Source of the DNA: Polymorphobacter multimanifer
GTDB taxonomy: Bacteria > Pseudomonadota > Alphaproteobacteria > Sphingomonadales > Sphingomonadaceae
Assembly (NCBI RefSeq): GCF_014205635.1
Contig: NZ_JACIIV010000012.1
Coordinates: 62,001-126,000, forward strand
Reading direction: 5' to 3'
DNA length: 64,000 nucleotides
Positions 7,691 through 17,856 of this stretch are shown one piece after another. A model generated the notes under the pieces. That model was not told the DNA's origin, searched no databases, and saw nothing but the letters and a program-made list of their open reading frames with translations. Each line of letters opens with the position of its first letter. Position 1 is the first letter of the stretch. The translations under genes were made by a program, and so were the position numbers.

Positions 7691-9955
7691 TCAGGCAAAT
7701 TTGTTGTCGCGCGGGAAGCCCGTCGGCGGCATTCGCCCGGCACTCGCGCGCGCCCCCTGCCAGAATCCCAGATCGGCCTCGGTCCGGGTTCGCGCCGTGG
7801 CACCGCCCATCGGCCAGCTCAGTCCATCGGCCATCACGAAGGTGCGCGCATCGGCAAGCCCGCCATCCTTGAACTTCTGCAGTGCCACCCCCTGGCCGCG
7901 CGCCATGGCGGGAAGCTCGGCAAGGGCAAACACCAGCAGCTTGCGGTTGTCTCCGATGGTGGCGACCATGTCGTCGGTGGGTGCGACCGGCCGGACGAGC
8001 TTGAGGGTGGCGCCTGCGCGCGGCACCATCACCTGCCGCCCCTTGCGGGTTTCGGCGAGCACATCCTCGGCCTTCACCAGGAAACCGCGCCCGTCCGAGC
8101 TGGCGAGAAGCAGCGTCGCATCGGCGCGGTGGGGCATGAGGGTGACGACATGCGCCGTCTCTCCGAGGTCGATCATCAGCCGCAGCGGTTCGCCGAAGCC
8201 GCGCCCGCCGGGCAGCTTGTCGGGCGAGAGGGTGAAGAAGCGGCCATCCGAAGTGGCGAGCATCAGCTTGTCGGTGGTGTGCGCATGGAAGGCGAAGGCG
8301 GGGCCGTCCCCCTCCTTGAACTTGATCGCATCGGCGCTGCCGAGGTCTATATGGCCCTTCATCGCGCGCACCCAGCCTTTTTCCGAAGCGATGATGGTGA
8401 GCGGCTCGCGCTCGATCATCGCTTCCAGCGGCACGAAGCGCACGTCGGGGGCGGTGGCGAGGGTGGTGCGGCGGCGGCCGAGCTCGGTGTCCGGCCCATA
8501 GGTTTCGCGCAGCCTGGCGAGGATGGCGGTCAGCCGCTTCGTCTGCTCGCCCGGGCTGTCGAGAAGATAGCGCAGGTCCCTGGCTTCCGCCGTCAGGGCG
8601 GCGTTTTCGCGGGTGATCTCCAGCTCGTCGAGCTTGCGCAAGCTGCGCAGCCGCATGTTGAGGATGGCTTCGGCCTGGGTGACGGTGAGGTCGAAGGCGG
8701 TGATCAACTCGGCGCGGGCATCATCGGCTTTGCGGATGATGCGGATGACCTCGTCGAGGTTGAGATAGGCCTTGATGAGGCCGCCGAGGATCTCCAGCCG
8801 CGCATCGATCTTGCCAAGCCTGAAGCGGGCGCGGGCGATGAGCACCTCGCGCTGGTGGACGAGCCATTTGCGAAGGACTTCGCCCAGCGACAGGACACCC
8901 GGCCGGCCATGGTCGAGCACGTTCATGTTGAGGGGCACGCGCACTTCGAGATCGGTGAGCTTGAAAAGGCTCTCCATCAGCAGCTCGGGATCGACGGTGC
9001 GGGCGCGCGGCTCGATGGTGATGCGCAGCTGCTCGTCCGACTGGTCATCGAGATCGGCAACGAGCGGCAGCTTCTTGTCGTTGAGCAGATTGGCCAGCGT
9101 TTCGATGAGCTTGCCCTTGACGACCTGATAGGGAATCTCGCTGATCTCGATGTGCCAGAGGCCGTTCTTCGCCTCGACCTTGCGCCAGCGCGCGCGCAGC
9201 CGGAACGACCCGCGGCCCGTGGCATAGGCTTCTGCAATGCTGGCGCGCGGCTCGATGAGGATGCCGCCGGTCGGGAAATCCGGGCCCTGGACGTGCTCGA
9301 GCAGCCGTGCATCGGGAAGGTCGGGTTCGGCGAGCAGCGCAAGGGCGGCGGCCAGGATCTCGGCGGCATTGTGCGGCGGGATGCTGGTGGCCATGCCGAC
9401 CGCGATGCCCGAAGCGCCGTTGGCGAGGAGGTTGGGGAAGGCGCCGGGAAAGACCTCGGGCTCTTCTTCCTCGCCATTGTAGGTGGTGCGGAACGGCACC
9501 GATTCCTCGTCGAGCCCGTCCATGAGTGTCGCGGCGGCGGCGGTGAGGCGCGCCTCGGTATAGCGCATGGCGGCGGCGTTATCGCCATCGATGTTGCCGA
9601 AATTGCCCTGGCCGTCGATCAGCGGATAGCGCAGCGCGAAATCCTGGCTCAGCCGCACCAGCGCATCATAGATGGATTGGTCGCCGTGCGGATGATATTT
9701 GCCCATCACGTCGCCGACGACACGGGCGGATTTCTTGTAGGCCGAGGCTGGATCGAGCCGCAGCAGCCGCATGCCCCACAGGATGCGGCGGTGGACGGGC
9801 TTCATGCCGTCGCGCAGGTCGGGCAGCGAGCGCGCTGTGATCGTGCTCAGTGCATAGACGAGATAGCGGTCGGACAGCGCTGAATCGAACGGGGTGTCGA
9901 GAACATGGTCGGCCGGAGGGCCGGCGGGTGGTGCAGGTGCTGTCGTCTTGGCCAT
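7691..9955 (-). CDS. parC: DNA topoisomerase IV subunit A
   Basis: 754 residues; the breakage-reunion subunit that decatenates daughter chromosomes with ParE. Helix-turn-helix DNA gate: [14 protein letters not shown]...[64 protein letters not shown], with catalytic Tyr132. The C-terminal part has degenerate beta-propeller repeats, as in ParC and not the full GyrA six-blade set. The start is ATG 9955, 8 bases after recO, so it is the last gene of a lepB-rnc-era-recO-parC operon. The residue aligned to the quinolone-site Ser80 of E. coli ParC is Gln93, and the Glu84 equivalent is Asp97. Confidence 0.93.
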   Translation of the reverse strand: MAKTTAPAPPAGPPADHVLDTPFDSALSDRYLVYALSTITARSLPDLRDGMKPVHRRILWGMRLLRLDPASAYKKSARVVGDVMGKYHPHGDQSIYDALVRLSQDFALRYPLIDGQGNFGNIDGDNAAAMRYTEARLTAAAATLMDGLDEESVPFRTTYNGEEEEPEVFPGAFPNLLANGASGIAVGMATSIPPHNAAEILAAALALLAEPDLPDARLLEHVQGPDFPTGGILIEPRASIAEAYATGRGSFRLRARWRKVEAKNGLWHIEISEIPYQVVKGKLIETLANLLNDKKLPLVADLDDQSDEQLRITIEPRARTVDPELLMESLFKLTDLEVRVPLNMNVLDHGRPGVLSLGEVLRKWLVHQREVLIARARFRLGKIDARLEILGGLIKAYLNLDEVIRIIRKADDARAELITAFDLTVTQAEAILNMRLRSLRKLDELEITRENAALTAEARDLRYLLDSPGEQTKRLTAILARLRETYGPDTELGRRRTTLATAPDVRFVPLEAMIEREPLTIIASEKGWVRAMKGHIDLGSADAIKFKEGDGPAFAFHAHTTDKLMLATSDGRFFTLSPDKLPGGRGFGEPLRLMIDLGETAHVVTLMPHRADATLLLASSDGRGFLVKAEDVLAETRKGRQVMVPRAGATLKLVRPVAPTDDMVATIGDNRKLLVFALAELPAMARGQGVALQKFKDGGLADARTFVMADGLSWPMGGATARTRTEADLGFWQGARASAGRMPPTGFPRDNKFA

Positions 9956-9963
9956 GCGGCTTG

Positions 9964-10707
9964 CTAGCCGGATGTTCCGCTTTCGTCCACTGGCAGCCGT
10001 GCAGTGAGGCGGTCGCGGGCCGCGAACAGCCGGGCGGCGCTGCCGGCGAGGATGTCGCGCGCCAGGAAATGGCGGGTGAGGACGAGGGCGGCGTGCACAT
10101 CGCTGGCATCGGGCCGATGGTCGGTGATGAGGAAGGCGGGGAGCGGCAGCAGCCGGGCAGCCCAGGGCAGGCCTGCGGTGCGGCTGACGGCCTGGCTGGA
10201 CCTGGGCGAGACAAAGGCGAGGTCCTGCGTGGTGCCGGTGGCCGCACAGCTTGCAAGATCGAGCCCGAAGCCGGTTTCGGCGAGCAGCAGCAGCTCGTAG
10301 CGGGCGAGGGCTTCGGCCGTCTGCACCGGCGGCGCTTCGGCGGCGAGCATGGCGACGAGGGCATCGAGGCCGGCATGGAGGGCAGGGTGGGGTGCCCCCT
10401 CGGTGAGTGCTGCGGCGGTCAGGATTGTGGCCCATTCGAGCGTGGCGAGGCCGAAGCTGCCGGTGATGAGGGCAGCGCGGGCCTCGCCCAACTCGACCGT
10501 GGCGCTGGCGAGCTGGTTATCGAGGCGGGCGGCGAGGGTGAGCGCCACGATGTTGCCCGGCTGGAGGACCGGCCGGAGCCGGCGCCCGCGGCCGCCGCGG
10601 ATATAGCCGGCGACAAGGCCATCCTCGGCGGTGAGGAAGCGGCCGATCACCCCATGCTCGCCGTGGCCCAGCAAGGTGCAGACGATGGCGCTGGTTTTGA
10701 GCTGCAT
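9964..10707 (-). CDS. recO: DNA repair protein RecO
   Basis: 247 residues. An N-terminal OB-fold (AIVCTLLGHGEHGVIGRFLTAEDGLVAGYIRGGRGRRLRPVLQPGNIVALTLAARLDNQLASATVEL) is followed by a helical C-terminal domain with YELLLLAETGFGLDLASCAATG. RecO anneals SSB-coated DNA and loads RecA with RecR. A second Cys pair of the zinc module found in many RecO proteins is not evident, which is common in alphaproteobacterial members. It lies between era and parC. Confidence 0.9.
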   Translation of the reverse strand: MQLKTSAIVCTLLGHGEHGVIGRFLTAEDGLVAGYIRGGRGRRLRPVLQPGNIVALTLAARLDNQLASATVELGEARAALITGSFGLATLEWATILTAAALTEGAPHPALHAGLDALVAMLAAEAPPVQTAEALARYELLLLAETGFGLDLASCAATGTTQDLAFVSPRSSQAVSRTAGLPWAARLLPLPAFLITDHRPDASDVHAALVLTRHFLARDILAGSAARLFAARDRLTARLPVDESGTSG

Positions 10708-10756
10708 CAGTGCAGTCTACTGCCCGGAGCGACTGCCGCAATGCGGTGGCCGGCTG

Positions 10757-11677
10757 CTATTCGACCCAGTCCAGGCCGGAGTCGCGATAGACGGCGCGGT
10801 CATCGGCCCAGTCTTCCTTCACCTTCACGTGCAGGAACAGGTGTACCGGGCGGCCGAGCAGCTCGCTGATGCCGGCGCGCGCGGTCGCGCCGATCTCCTT
10901 GATGCGGCTGCCGCCCTTGCCGAGCACGATGGCGCGCTGCGTCTCGCGCTCGATGAGGATCTGCTGGTGGATCGCCACCGACCCGTCGCGCCGCTCTTCC
11001 CACTTCTCGGTCTCGACCGTGCTCGCATAGGGCAGCTCGGCGTGAAGCTGGTTGTAGAGCTGCTCGCGGGTGATCTCGGCGGCCATCATCCGGCTCGTGG
11101 TGTCCGAAAGCTGGTCCTCGGGAAAATGCCAGGGGCTTTCGGGCAGGCGGGCGGCGAGGGCGGATTTGAGCTCGGGGATGCCGTCGCCGGTGTTGGCGGC
11201 GATGAAATAGGTCTCCTCGAAGGCGCAGATTTCATTGGCTTCGGCGGCGAGGGCCAGCAGCTTGGGCTTGGCGGTGATGTCGACCTTGTTGAGGATGAGG
11301 ATGCGCGGCTCGCGGCGGGTGGCAAGCGCCTCCATGATGGCGCGCGGCTCGTCCTTGATGCCCGATTTGGCGTCGATCACCATCGCGATGAGGTCGGCAC
11401 CCTCGGCGCCATCCCAGGCGGCCTTGACCATGGCGCGGTCGAGCCGGCGGCGGGTGGTGGAGAAGATGCCCGGCGTGTCGATGAGCAGCAGCTGCGCGGT
11501 GCCTTCGGTGGCGATTCCGATGAGCCGGGTGCGGGTGGTCTGCACCTTGGCCGACACGATGGCGACCTTCTGGCCGACGAGCGCGTTGACCAGGGTGGAC
11601 TTGCCGGCATTGGGGGCACCGACAACGGCGATCGAGCCGCATCGAGGCGGGGTTGCGGGGCTGGTGGTATCGGTCAT
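10757..11677 (-). CDS. era: GTPase Era
   Basis: 306 residues. The GTPase domain has G1 GAPNAGKST, G3 DTPG, G4 NKVD and G5 IAANTGDG. The KH RNA-binding domain at the C-terminus has VLGKGGSRIKEIGATAR. Era binds the 3' end of 16S rRNA during 30S assembly. I chose the ATG at 11677; longer in-frame starts would run into rnc. It overlaps the end of rnc by four bases (ATGA), an RNase III-Era coupling that is widely conserved. Confidence 0.95.
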   Translation of the reverse strand: MTDTTSPATPPRCGSIAVVGAPNAGKSTLVNALVGQKVAIVSAKVQTTRTRLIGIATEGTAQLLLIDTPGIFSTTRRRLDRAMVKAAWDGAEGADLIAMVIDAKSGIKDEPRAIMEALATRREPRILILNKVDITAKPKLLALAAEANEICAFEETYFIAANTGDGIPELKSALAARLPESPWHFPEDQLSDTTSRMMAAEITREQLYNQLHAELPYASTVETEKWEERRDGSVAIHQQILIERETQRAIVLGKGGSRIKEIGATARAGISELLGRPVHLFLHVKVKEDWADDRAVYRDSGLDWVE

Positions 11678-12360
11678 TTGGGCAGACTTTCGAGGAGGAT
11701 GAGGGCAGCGGCCTTCTCGGCCTCCTGCTTGCTGGTGCCCGAGGCCTTCGCCGCAGGCTCGCCGCGCACGCTGGCTTCGATGGTGAAGATGGGGGCATGG
11801 TCCGGCCCATCGCGGCCCAGGACGACGTAGCGCGGCATTCCGCGCCGGCGCTTGAGTGCCCATTCCTGCAGACGGGACTTGGGATCGGACAGCGCCTGGC
11901 GGCCACCGGCTTCGAGCCGACCCCATTGCTTGAGGACGAAGGCCTGCGCCACCGGCCAGCCGGCATCGAGGAACAGGGCGGCGACCAGCGCTTCGGCGAC
12001 ATCGCCGAGCACGTTCTCCGAGCGGTTGAGGCCCTTGAGGCGCGCGCTCGGCTCCATGATGAGCCGGTCTTCGACGCCGAGGTGGCGGGCGACTTCGGCA
12101 TTGGCGGGGCCTTCGACAAGCGCATGGAGGCGCGCTGTGAGCTTGCCCTCGGCCTCGTCATGGCCTTCGAACAGCATGGCGGCGATGGCGCAGCCGAGCA
12201 CCCGATCTCCGAGGAATTCGAGCCGCTGGTAGCTGGCGGCGCCCTGGGCGGCGCTGCTGTGGGTGAGGGCACGGCGCAGCAGGCTCGGGTCGGTGAACCG
12301 GTGGCCGAGCTGTGCGGCTGCCCAATCCTGCAGGGCTTGCTCGGATGCGGTTGCGATCAT
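11674..12360 (-). CDS. rnc: Ribonuclease III
   Basis: 228 residues; cleaves double-stranded RNA in rRNA precursors. The signature is YQRLEFLGDRVLG (usually ERLEFLGDAVL, so the Ala/Ser position is Arg here). The second acidic motif is NVLGDVAEALVAALFLDAGW. The C-terminal double-stranded RNA-binding domain starts around DPKSRLQEW and ends TSKQEAEKAAALILLESL. It overlaps lepB and era by four bases on each side, which supports one transcript. Confidence 0.95.
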   Translation of the reverse strand: MIATASEQALQDWAAAQLGHRFTDPSLLRRALTHSSAAQGAASYQRLEFLGDRVLGCAIAAMLFEGHDEAEGKLTARLHALVEGPANAEVARHLGVEDRLIMEPSARLKGLNRSENVLGDVAEALVAALFLDAGWPVAQAFVLKQWGRLEAGGRQALSDPKSRLQEWALKRRRGMPRYVVLGRDGPDHAPIFTIEASVRGEPAAKASGTSKQEAEKAAALILLESLPK

Positions 12361-13094
12361 GCCGGGATGCCGATGCGGCAGAGCGGGCGGGTGGGGCAGG
12401 CGGTGGAAAAGAGGATGATGTCGGCGCGGCCGAGAACATTGGCGAAGGGCACCATGCCGATCCCGCCCTCGGCGAGGGGGAAGCGGCTGTCCGCCGAGGC
12501 GCCGCGATTGTCCCCGAGCAGGAACAGCATGCCGGCGGGAACGACGACCGGCCCGAAGGGCGCCATGGCATCGGCGGCATCGGCGCGGATGGTGATGGTG
12601 CGGCCGGCGGGACCGGGCAGTACCTCGAGAAGGAGACCGCAGGGCTCGCCGGGGCAGGCCGAGCCATAGCCGAGCGGCGCCCCGTTGAGCCAGAGCTTGC
12701 GCTGGCGGATCTCCACCCTGTCACCGGGAAGACCGACGACGCGCTTGATGAAATTGGTGCGATTGTCGCGCGGGGTCTTGAAGACGATGACCTCGCCGCG
12801 GCCGGGGGTATGGGCGAACAGCCGCTTGGTTCCGTCGATGCCGAGAAGCTGCGGCCCGAGCGGGAGCGTGTGGACACCATAGCCATAGGGCCATTTTGCA
12901 ACGAATACCGTGTCTCCCGGCACCAGCGAAGGTGCCATCGACCTGCTGGGGATCGAGAAGGGCGCGTAGAAGAGCGCGCGCAGCACCAGGGCGCCCACCA
13001 CCGCGAACAAGGCGATACGCGCCAGCCGCGCCAGCCGGCGTCGCAGCCGGGCGGTTGTCGCATCGTGCAGGTCACGGGCTTGGGCGAGGTCCAT
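12357..13094 (-). CDS. lepB: Signal peptidase I
   Basis: 245 residues. One membrane anchor (ALFAVVGALVLRALFYAPF, about 28-46) is followed by the catalytic Ser52 in PSRSMAPSLVPGD and the general base Lys117 in FIKRVVGLPGD. Box E is GDNRGASADSR. It removes signal peptides from exported proteins such as several encoded in this window. It is the first gene of the operon seen here. The C-terminus carries a Cys pair (TACPTRPLC) that could form a periplasmic disulfide. Confidence 0.95.
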   Translation of the reverse strand: MDLAQARDLHDATTARLRRRLARLARIALFAVVGALVLRALFYAPFSIPSRSMAPSLVPGDTVFVAKWPYGYGVHTLPLGPQLLGIDGTKRLFAHTPGRGEVIVFKTPRDNRTNFIKRVVGLPGDRVEIRQRKLWLNGAPLGYGSACPGEPCGLLLEVLPGPAGRTITIRADAADAMAPFGPVVVPAGMLFLLGDNRGASADSRFPLAEGGIGMVPFANVLGRADIILFSTACPTRPLCRIGIPA

Positions 13095-13136
13095 CGCCGC
13101 ATGGCGTGGCGCGGTGCGGCGGCAACGTCAAGGCAA

Positions 13137-13176
13137 GTGGGTGAAGTTGCGTGGGGCAAGTCGAGTGGGTGAAGTT
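13137..13176. repeat. Short direct repeat in the lepB/pgi divergent intergenic region
   Basis: GTGGGTGAAGTT occurs at 13137-13148 and again at 13165-13176, 28 bases apart. GGCAAGT precedes the first copy and recurs before the second. It lies between the divergent starts of lepB and pgi and could be a small duplication or a pair of binding sites. Confidence 0.5.
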
Positions 13177-13245
13177 CTGGGGTGATGTTGAAATGATGTT
13201 GCGGGCGGCCTTGGCGGCGCGCGGGCATTGCGCCATTAAGGCAGG

Positions 13246-14799
13246 ATGGACGCAGGGGTATCATCGATCGAAGCTGCTCTGGCAGCGCATGCGGCAAGCG
13301 AGCGGCCGCCGATTCGCACCCGCTTTGCCAGTGAAGAGGATCGAATGGCGACGCTGCGCCTGAAGCTGGCGGGCATTCGCTTCGATTGGTCGCGGCTCGA
13401 TATCGATACGCAGGCGCTTGCGTTGCTCGGCCGGCTTGCCGATGCGCGTGGCCTGGCCGGGGCGCGGGAACGGCTCGCAGCGGGAGGGCTGGTCAACACC
13501 AGCGAGCACCGTGCTGCAACGCACATGGCCGAGCGTGGATCGGGCAACGCCGCGCTGGTGGCCGAAGCTGCTGCCGGCGACGCGGCGCTGGTGGCGTTGG
13601 CGACGCAGTTGCGCGGCGGGGCGATGCGGCATGTGCTCCACATCGGCATCGGCGGCTCGGCGCTGGGGCCGGCACTGTTGCTCGATGCGCTGGCGCGCGA
13701 CGGCGATGGCCCGGCGGTGGAGGTTGTCTCCAATATCGATGGCGAGGCGCTTTCGCGCGCGATGGCACGGTGCGACCCGGCAACGACACTCATCGTTGTT
13801 GTGTCCAAGACGTTCACCACTGCCGAGACGCTGACCAACGCCGCCAGCGCGGTGGCATGGCTGGAGGCCGCGGGCGTGGCGGATGCGCGCGCACGCTGCG
13901 TTGCGGTGACCGCCGCACCCGACAAGGCTCGTGCCTGGGGGGCCGGGCATGTGCTGGGTTTCGCCGAGACGGTGGGAGGGCGCTATTCGCTCTGGTCCGC
14001 GGTGGGGCTGCCGTTCGTGCTGCGCGCCGGGCCCGACGCCTGGGCGGCGCTCAAGGCGGGTGCCGCGATGATGGATGCGCATTTTCTCGGCAGCGAATGG
14101 ACGGCCAATGCGCCGGTGCTGGCGGCGATGGCCGATGTATGGGCGGCGCGCTTCTGCGGGCAGGCGACGCGCGGCGTGTTTGCCTATGACGAGCGGCTGC
14201 GGCTGCTGCCGGCCTTTCTCCAGCAGCTCGAGATGGAGAGCAATGGCAAGCGGGTTACGGCGGAGGGGGTCGCTGTCGACCGGCCGACCGCGCCCGTCAC
14301 CTGGGGGGGCACCGGCACCGATGCCCAGCATGCGGTTTTCCAGCTGCTCCACCAGGGGACGGTGATCGGCCCCGTCGAGCTTCTGGCGGTAAGAACGCCG
14401 GGGCATGCGCTCGATCCCGCGCATCATCGCCAGTTGCTTGCCAACTGCCTGGCGCAGGGGGCGGCGCTGCTGGCGGGTCGCAGTATGGAGGAGGCGCTGG
14501 CGCTGGCGGGCGGCGATGCGGCTCTCGCGGCAGCGCGGACCTTTCCTGGAAACCGGCCCTCGTCGACGATACTGCTCGATCGGCTCGATCCCCATACGCT
14601 GGGCGCGCTGCTCGCCTTTTACGAGCATCGCACCTTTGCAGCCGCGGTCCTGATGGGAATCAACCCCTTCGATCAATGGGGTGTGGAACTTGGCAAGGAA
14701 TTGGCCGACCGGGTGATGGACGGTACCCTCGGCGACCTCGACCCCTCGACTGCGGCGCTGTTCGAGGAGGCACTATCGGAGCAGGCCGGACCCGACTGA
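13246..14799 (+). CDS. pgi: Glucose-6-phosphate isomerase
   Basis: 517 residues interconverting glucose 6-phosphate and fructose 6-phosphate. The SIS domains carry [16 protein letters not shown] and the phosphate-binding [13 protein letters not shown]. The catalytic segment [12 protein letters not shown] carries the conserved Glu, and the C-terminal [10 protein letters not shown] carries the conserved Lys. The gene is monocistronic. Its 3' end overlaps the convergent leucyltransferase gene by 27 bases, so transcription must read into the opposing gene. Confidence 0.95.
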   Translation: MDAGVSSIEAALAAHAASERPPIRTRFASEEDRMATLRLKLAGIRFDWSRLDIDTQALALLGRLADARGLAGARERLAAGGLVNTSEHRAATHMAERGSGNAALVAEAAAGDAALVALATQLRGGAMRHVLHIGIGGSALGPALLLDALARDGDGPAVEVVSNIDGEALSRAMARCDPATTLIVVVSKTFTTAETLTNAASAVAWLEAAGVADARARCVAVTAAPDKARAWGAGHVLGFAETVGGRYSLWSAVGLPFVLRAGPDAWAALKAGAAMMDAHFLGSEWTANAPVLAAMADVWAARFCGQATRGVFAYDERLRLLPAFLQQLEMESNGKRVTAEGVAVDRPTAPVTWGGTGTDAQHAVFQLLHQGTVIGPVELLAVRTPGHALDPAHHRQLLANCLAQGAALLAGRSMEEALALAGGDAALAAARTFPGNRPSSTILLDRLDPHTLGALLAFYEHRTFAAAVLMGINPFDQWGVELGKELADRVMDGTLGDLDPSTAALFEEALSEQAGPD

Positions 14800-15534
14800 T
14801 CGCGCGAACGGCTGCCAATGGCCGCCGACAAGGATTTCGGCGGGCTGGTAGCGGGTCTTGTAGGCCATGCGCGCGCAATCCTTGATCCAGTAGCCGAGAT
14901 AGACATGCGGCAGTCGCGCGCGGCCGGCGCGGATGATATGATCGAGGATGATGAAGCTGCCGAGGCTTTCACGCGCGCCCGGCTCGGTTTCGTAGAAGCT
15001 GTAGATCATCGACAGGCCGTCGGACTGCTTGTCGGTGAGGCAGGCGCCGACGAGCTTGCCGGGGCGGCCATCGACGCCGGGCTCGCGATATTCCACCACC
15101 ACCGTATCGACCGGCGATTGCTCGACCATGTCGGCATAATCATGCCCGTCCATTCCGGTCATGCCGCCATGGGGGTGGCGAGTGCCGAGGTACCGGCGCA
15201 GCAGTTGCCATTGCTCTTCGGTGGCCCAGGGCTCGCAGGCATGGACTTCCAGATCGGCATGGCGGCGGAGCAGCTTGCGCTGGCTCGGGCTCGGCCGGAA
15301 CGCCGTTGCCTGCACGCGCAGCGAGATGCACGCCTGGCAGAAATCGCAGCTGGGGCGATAGACGACGTTCTGGCTGCGGCGGAAGCCGATCCGGCCCAGC
15401 GCCTCGTTCATGTCGGTCGCGTCGCTGCCCTTGAGTTCGGCGAAGACCTTTCGCTCGCTGCGGCCGGGGAGATAGGGGCAAGGCGAGGGTGCCGTGACGA
15501 AGAAGCGCGGGAATCGGAAGGTCTGGTCTGTCAT
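14773..15534 (-). CDS. bpt: Aspartate/glutamate leucyltransferase (arginyltransferase family)
   Basis: 253 residues. It matches the bacterial Bpt branch of arginyl/leucyl-tRNA protein transferases: [21 protein letters not shown], a Cys cluster in [16 protein letters not shown], and [17 protein letters not shown]. The C-terminal [29 protein letters not shown] is the GNAT-like catalytic part. Bpt adds Leu to N-terminal Asp/Glu, marking proteins for ClpS/ClpAP. The start ATG 15534 is unambiguous. Confidence 0.92.
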   Translation of the reverse strand: MTDQTFRFPRFFVTAPSPCPYLPGRSERKVFAELKGSDATDMNEALGRIGFRRSQNVVYRPSCDFCQACISLRVQATAFRPSPSQRKLLRRHADLEVHACEPWATEEQWQLLRRYLGTRHPHGGMTGMDGHDYADMVEQSPVDTVVVEYREPGVDGRPGKLVGACLTDKQSDGLSMIYSFYETEPGARESLGSFIILDHIIRAGRARLPHVYLGYWIKDCARMAYKTRYQPAEILVGGHWQPFARSVGSGLLR

Positions 15535-15632
15535 GCGGCCACGCCTGCTCTTGCTGATGATTCCCGGCCCCTCATCCTAAGGTGACCTTGCAGTGGGGGG
15601 CCATAGAGAAAATGGGCGAATCCAGGTTAATT

Positions 15633-16862
15633 TCATCCGGATTCGACCATCTGCACGTCATAGGCGGCGGCACGAAGCGCTTCGATGAGGCGATGGAGAT
15701 GATCGCGGTCGCGGGTTTCACACTCGATCTCGGCGATAAGCCCCTTGGCGGGCAGGCTGGTGAACACCCGCTGGTGATAGACTTCGAGGATGTTGACCTG
15801 CTGCTGGTCGAAAATGCGCGCCACTTCGAAGAGCTGGCCCGGCCGGTCCTTGAGCCGGATGCGGAGCCGCGCGAGCCGGCCCGAGCGTGCCAGCTCGCGG
15901 AGCAGCACATTGGCGAGCAGCCTTGTGTCGATGTTGCCGCCGCACAGCACAAGACCGACCCTGGTGCCGCGGAAACGGCGCGGATGGGCGAGCAGGGCAG
16001 CGAGGCCGGCGGCGCCGGCACCCTCGACAACCGTCTTCTCGATGGTGAGCAGCAGCGACACCGCGTGCTCGAGATCGCGCTCACCGACGAGCAGGATTTC
16101 CTCGACCAGCGCCTTGACGACCTGGCGGGTGAGCATGCCCGGCGTCTTGACGGCGATGCCTTCGGCCAGGGTGTCCCCGTCGCAGGGGGCGGGCTTGCCG
16201 GACATCAAGGAATGCATCGAGGGGTAAAGCTCGGCCTGGACGCCGATAATGTCGATCTTGGGATTGAACGCCTTGGCATAGGTGGCGATGCCCGAGATGA
16301 GGCCGCCGCCGCCGATGGGGACGATGAAGGTGTCGAGATCGGGCACGGCTTCGAGCATTTCGAGGCCGACGGTGCCCTGGCCGGCCATCACCAGCGGATC
16401 GTCGAAGGGGTGGACGAAGACGAAGCCGCGCTTTTCCGCAAGCGCCAGCGCATGTTCGCCGGCCTCCTCGAACTTTTCGCCGTGAAGGACCACATCGGCG
16501 CCATGGCCTTCGGTTTGCTGGACTTTCACGATCGGGGTGAAGCGCGGCATGACGATGGTGGCGGGGATGCCGAGGCGCTTGGCGTTATAGGCCAGCCCTT
16601 GCGCATGGTTGCCCGCCGAAGCGGCGATGACGCCGCGGGCGCGCTCCTCGGGCGTGAGCGAGAGCAGCTTGTTGAGGGCGCCGCGCTCCTTGTAAGCCGC
16701 TGTGAACTGGAGGTTTTCGAACTTGAGCCAGACCTCGGCACCGGTCATCGCCGAGAGCGTTTCGGATTTGAGGCAGGGGGTGCGCACGATATTGCCCGAA
16801 ATTGCCTTTGCGGCTGCCTCGACATCGGCGCGGCTGATGGGCAGGGAGGGGTTTGTGCTCAT
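15633..16862 (-). CDS. ilvA: Threonine ammonia-lyase with C-terminal ACT domain
   Basis: 409 residues. A PLP fold-type II enzyme with Lys58 in NLQFTAAYKERGALNKL, the GGGGL phosphate-cradle loop (IVPIGGGGLISG) and the family Cys in LVLCGGNID. The last 75 residues (LRIRLKDRPGQLFEVARIFDQQQVNILEVYHQR) form an ACT-type regulatory domain, suggesting feedback by an amino acid. This short form with one ACT domain can be biosynthetic or catabolic, so ilvA/tdcB assignment is tentative. It is divergent from the dehydrogenase at 16908. Confidence 0.88.
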   Translation of the reverse strand: MSTNPSLPISRADVEAAAKAISGNIVRTPCLKSETLSAMTGAEVWLKFENLQFTAAYKERGALNKLLSLTPEERARGVIAASAGNHAQGLAYNAKRLGIPATIVMPRFTPIVKVQQTEGHGADVVLHGEKFEEAGEHALALAEKRGFVFVHPFDDPLVMAGQGTVGLEMLEAVPDLDTFIVPIGGGGLISGIATYAKAFNPKIDIIGVQAELYPSMHSLMSGKPAPCDGDTLAEGIAVKTPGMLTRQVVKALVEEILLVGERDLEHAVSLLLTIEKTVVEGAGAAGLAALLAHPRRFRGTRVGLVLCGGNIDTRLLANVLLRELARSGRLARLRIRLKDRPGQLFEVARIFDQQQVNILEVYHQRVFTSLPAKGLIAEIECETRDRDHLHRLIEALRAAAYDVQMVESG

Positions 16863-16907
16863 AGGGGATGCGCTTAGCGCGCGGCCTGCGACGTTGGAAG
16901 GGCTGGC

Positions 16908-17786
16908 ATGAAGATCGGATTTCTGGGGCTTGGCGTGATGGGGGCGCCGATGGCGCGGCATCTGCTGGCGGCGGGGCATGAGGTGGCGGTGTGGAACCGC
17001 ACCCATGCGCGGGCGCAAGCCTTTGTGGATGCTCATGGCGGGCGGTTGGCGACGAGCCCTGCCGATGCGGCCAGGGGTGCCGATGTGGTGGCGGCGTGCG
17101 TTGGTGCCGACGCCGATGTGCTGGCGGTGACGGTGGGCGATGCCAGCAATGGCGGCGGCGCGTTTTCGGGGATGCGGGCCGGGGCCTTGTTCATCGACCA
17201 TACCACCGCCTCGGCCGAGGTGGCGCGGCATCTGGACGAACAGGCGGCGGCGCGAGGGCTGTTGTGGCTCGATGCACCGGTCTCCGGGGGCCAGGCCGGG
17301 GCGGAATCGGGTAGCTTGTCGGTCATGTGCGGGGGGTCCGAGGGGGCGTTTGCGGCGGCCGGGCCGGTGCTGGCGGCGTATGGCAAGACGATCGGGCACA
17401 TCGGGCCGGCGGGGGCCGGGCAGCTGGCGAAGATGGTCAACCAGGTGGCGATCGCCGGGGTGGTGCAGGGGCTCGCGGAAGCGCTGGCATTCGGCCGTGC
17501 CGCGGGGCTGGACATGGAGAAGGTACTCGGCGTGATCGGTGGCGGGGCGGCGGCGAGCTGGCAGATGCACAACCGCGCGCCGACGATGCTGGCGGGCAAG
17601 TTCGACTTCGGCTTTGCCGTCGACTGGATGCGCAAGGACCTGGGGCTGGTGCTGGCCGAGGCGGCGCGGCTGGGGGTGGAGCTGCCGGTGACCGAGCTGG
17701 TCGATGGCTATTATGCCGAGGTGCAGGCGATGGGGGGCGGGCGCGACGATACCTCGTCGCTGATTCGGCGCTTCCCGGCTGGATGA
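16908..17786 (+). CDS. NAD(P)-dependent beta-hydroxyacid dehydrogenase (3-hydroxyisobutyrate dehydrogenase family)
   Basis: 292 residues. The Rossmann motif GFLGLGVMGAPMARHL (4-19) opens the protein. The substrate loop DAPVSGGQAGAESGSL (122-137) and the catalytic Lys175 in GAGQLAKMVNQ define the family. Members reduce or oxidise 3-hydroxyisobutyrate, tartronate semialdehyde, succinic semialdehyde and related acids; the substrate cannot be fixed from sequence. It lies 46 bases from the divergent threonine ammonia-lyase and just ahead of the amidohydrolase. Confidence 0.88.
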   Translation: MKIGFLGLGVMGAPMARHLLAAGHEVAVWNRTHARAQAFVDAHGGRLATSPADAARGADVVAACVGADADVLAVTVGDASNGGGAFSGMRAGALFIDHTTASAEVARHLDEQAAARGLLWLDAPVSGGQAGAESGSLSVMCGGSEGAFAAAGPVLAAYGKTIGHIGPAGAGQLAKMVNQVAIAGVVQGLAEALAFGRAAGLDMEKVLGVIGGGAAASWQMHNRAPTMLAGKFDFGFAVDWMRKDLGLVLAEAARLGVELPVTELVDGYYAEVQAMGGGRDDTSSLIRRFPAG

Positions 17787-17856
17787 ACGGCTGGGCATTG
17801 GACGAAACCGGGCCTATCTTGCACGCAAACACGAAGACCTGTTGGGGGAACGACCG

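Noticed and set aside
7658-9883. 741-codon open frame on the plus strand
   Set aside because: It is antisense to parC, Gly/His/Glu-rich without domain pattern, and arises from high G+C codon bias.
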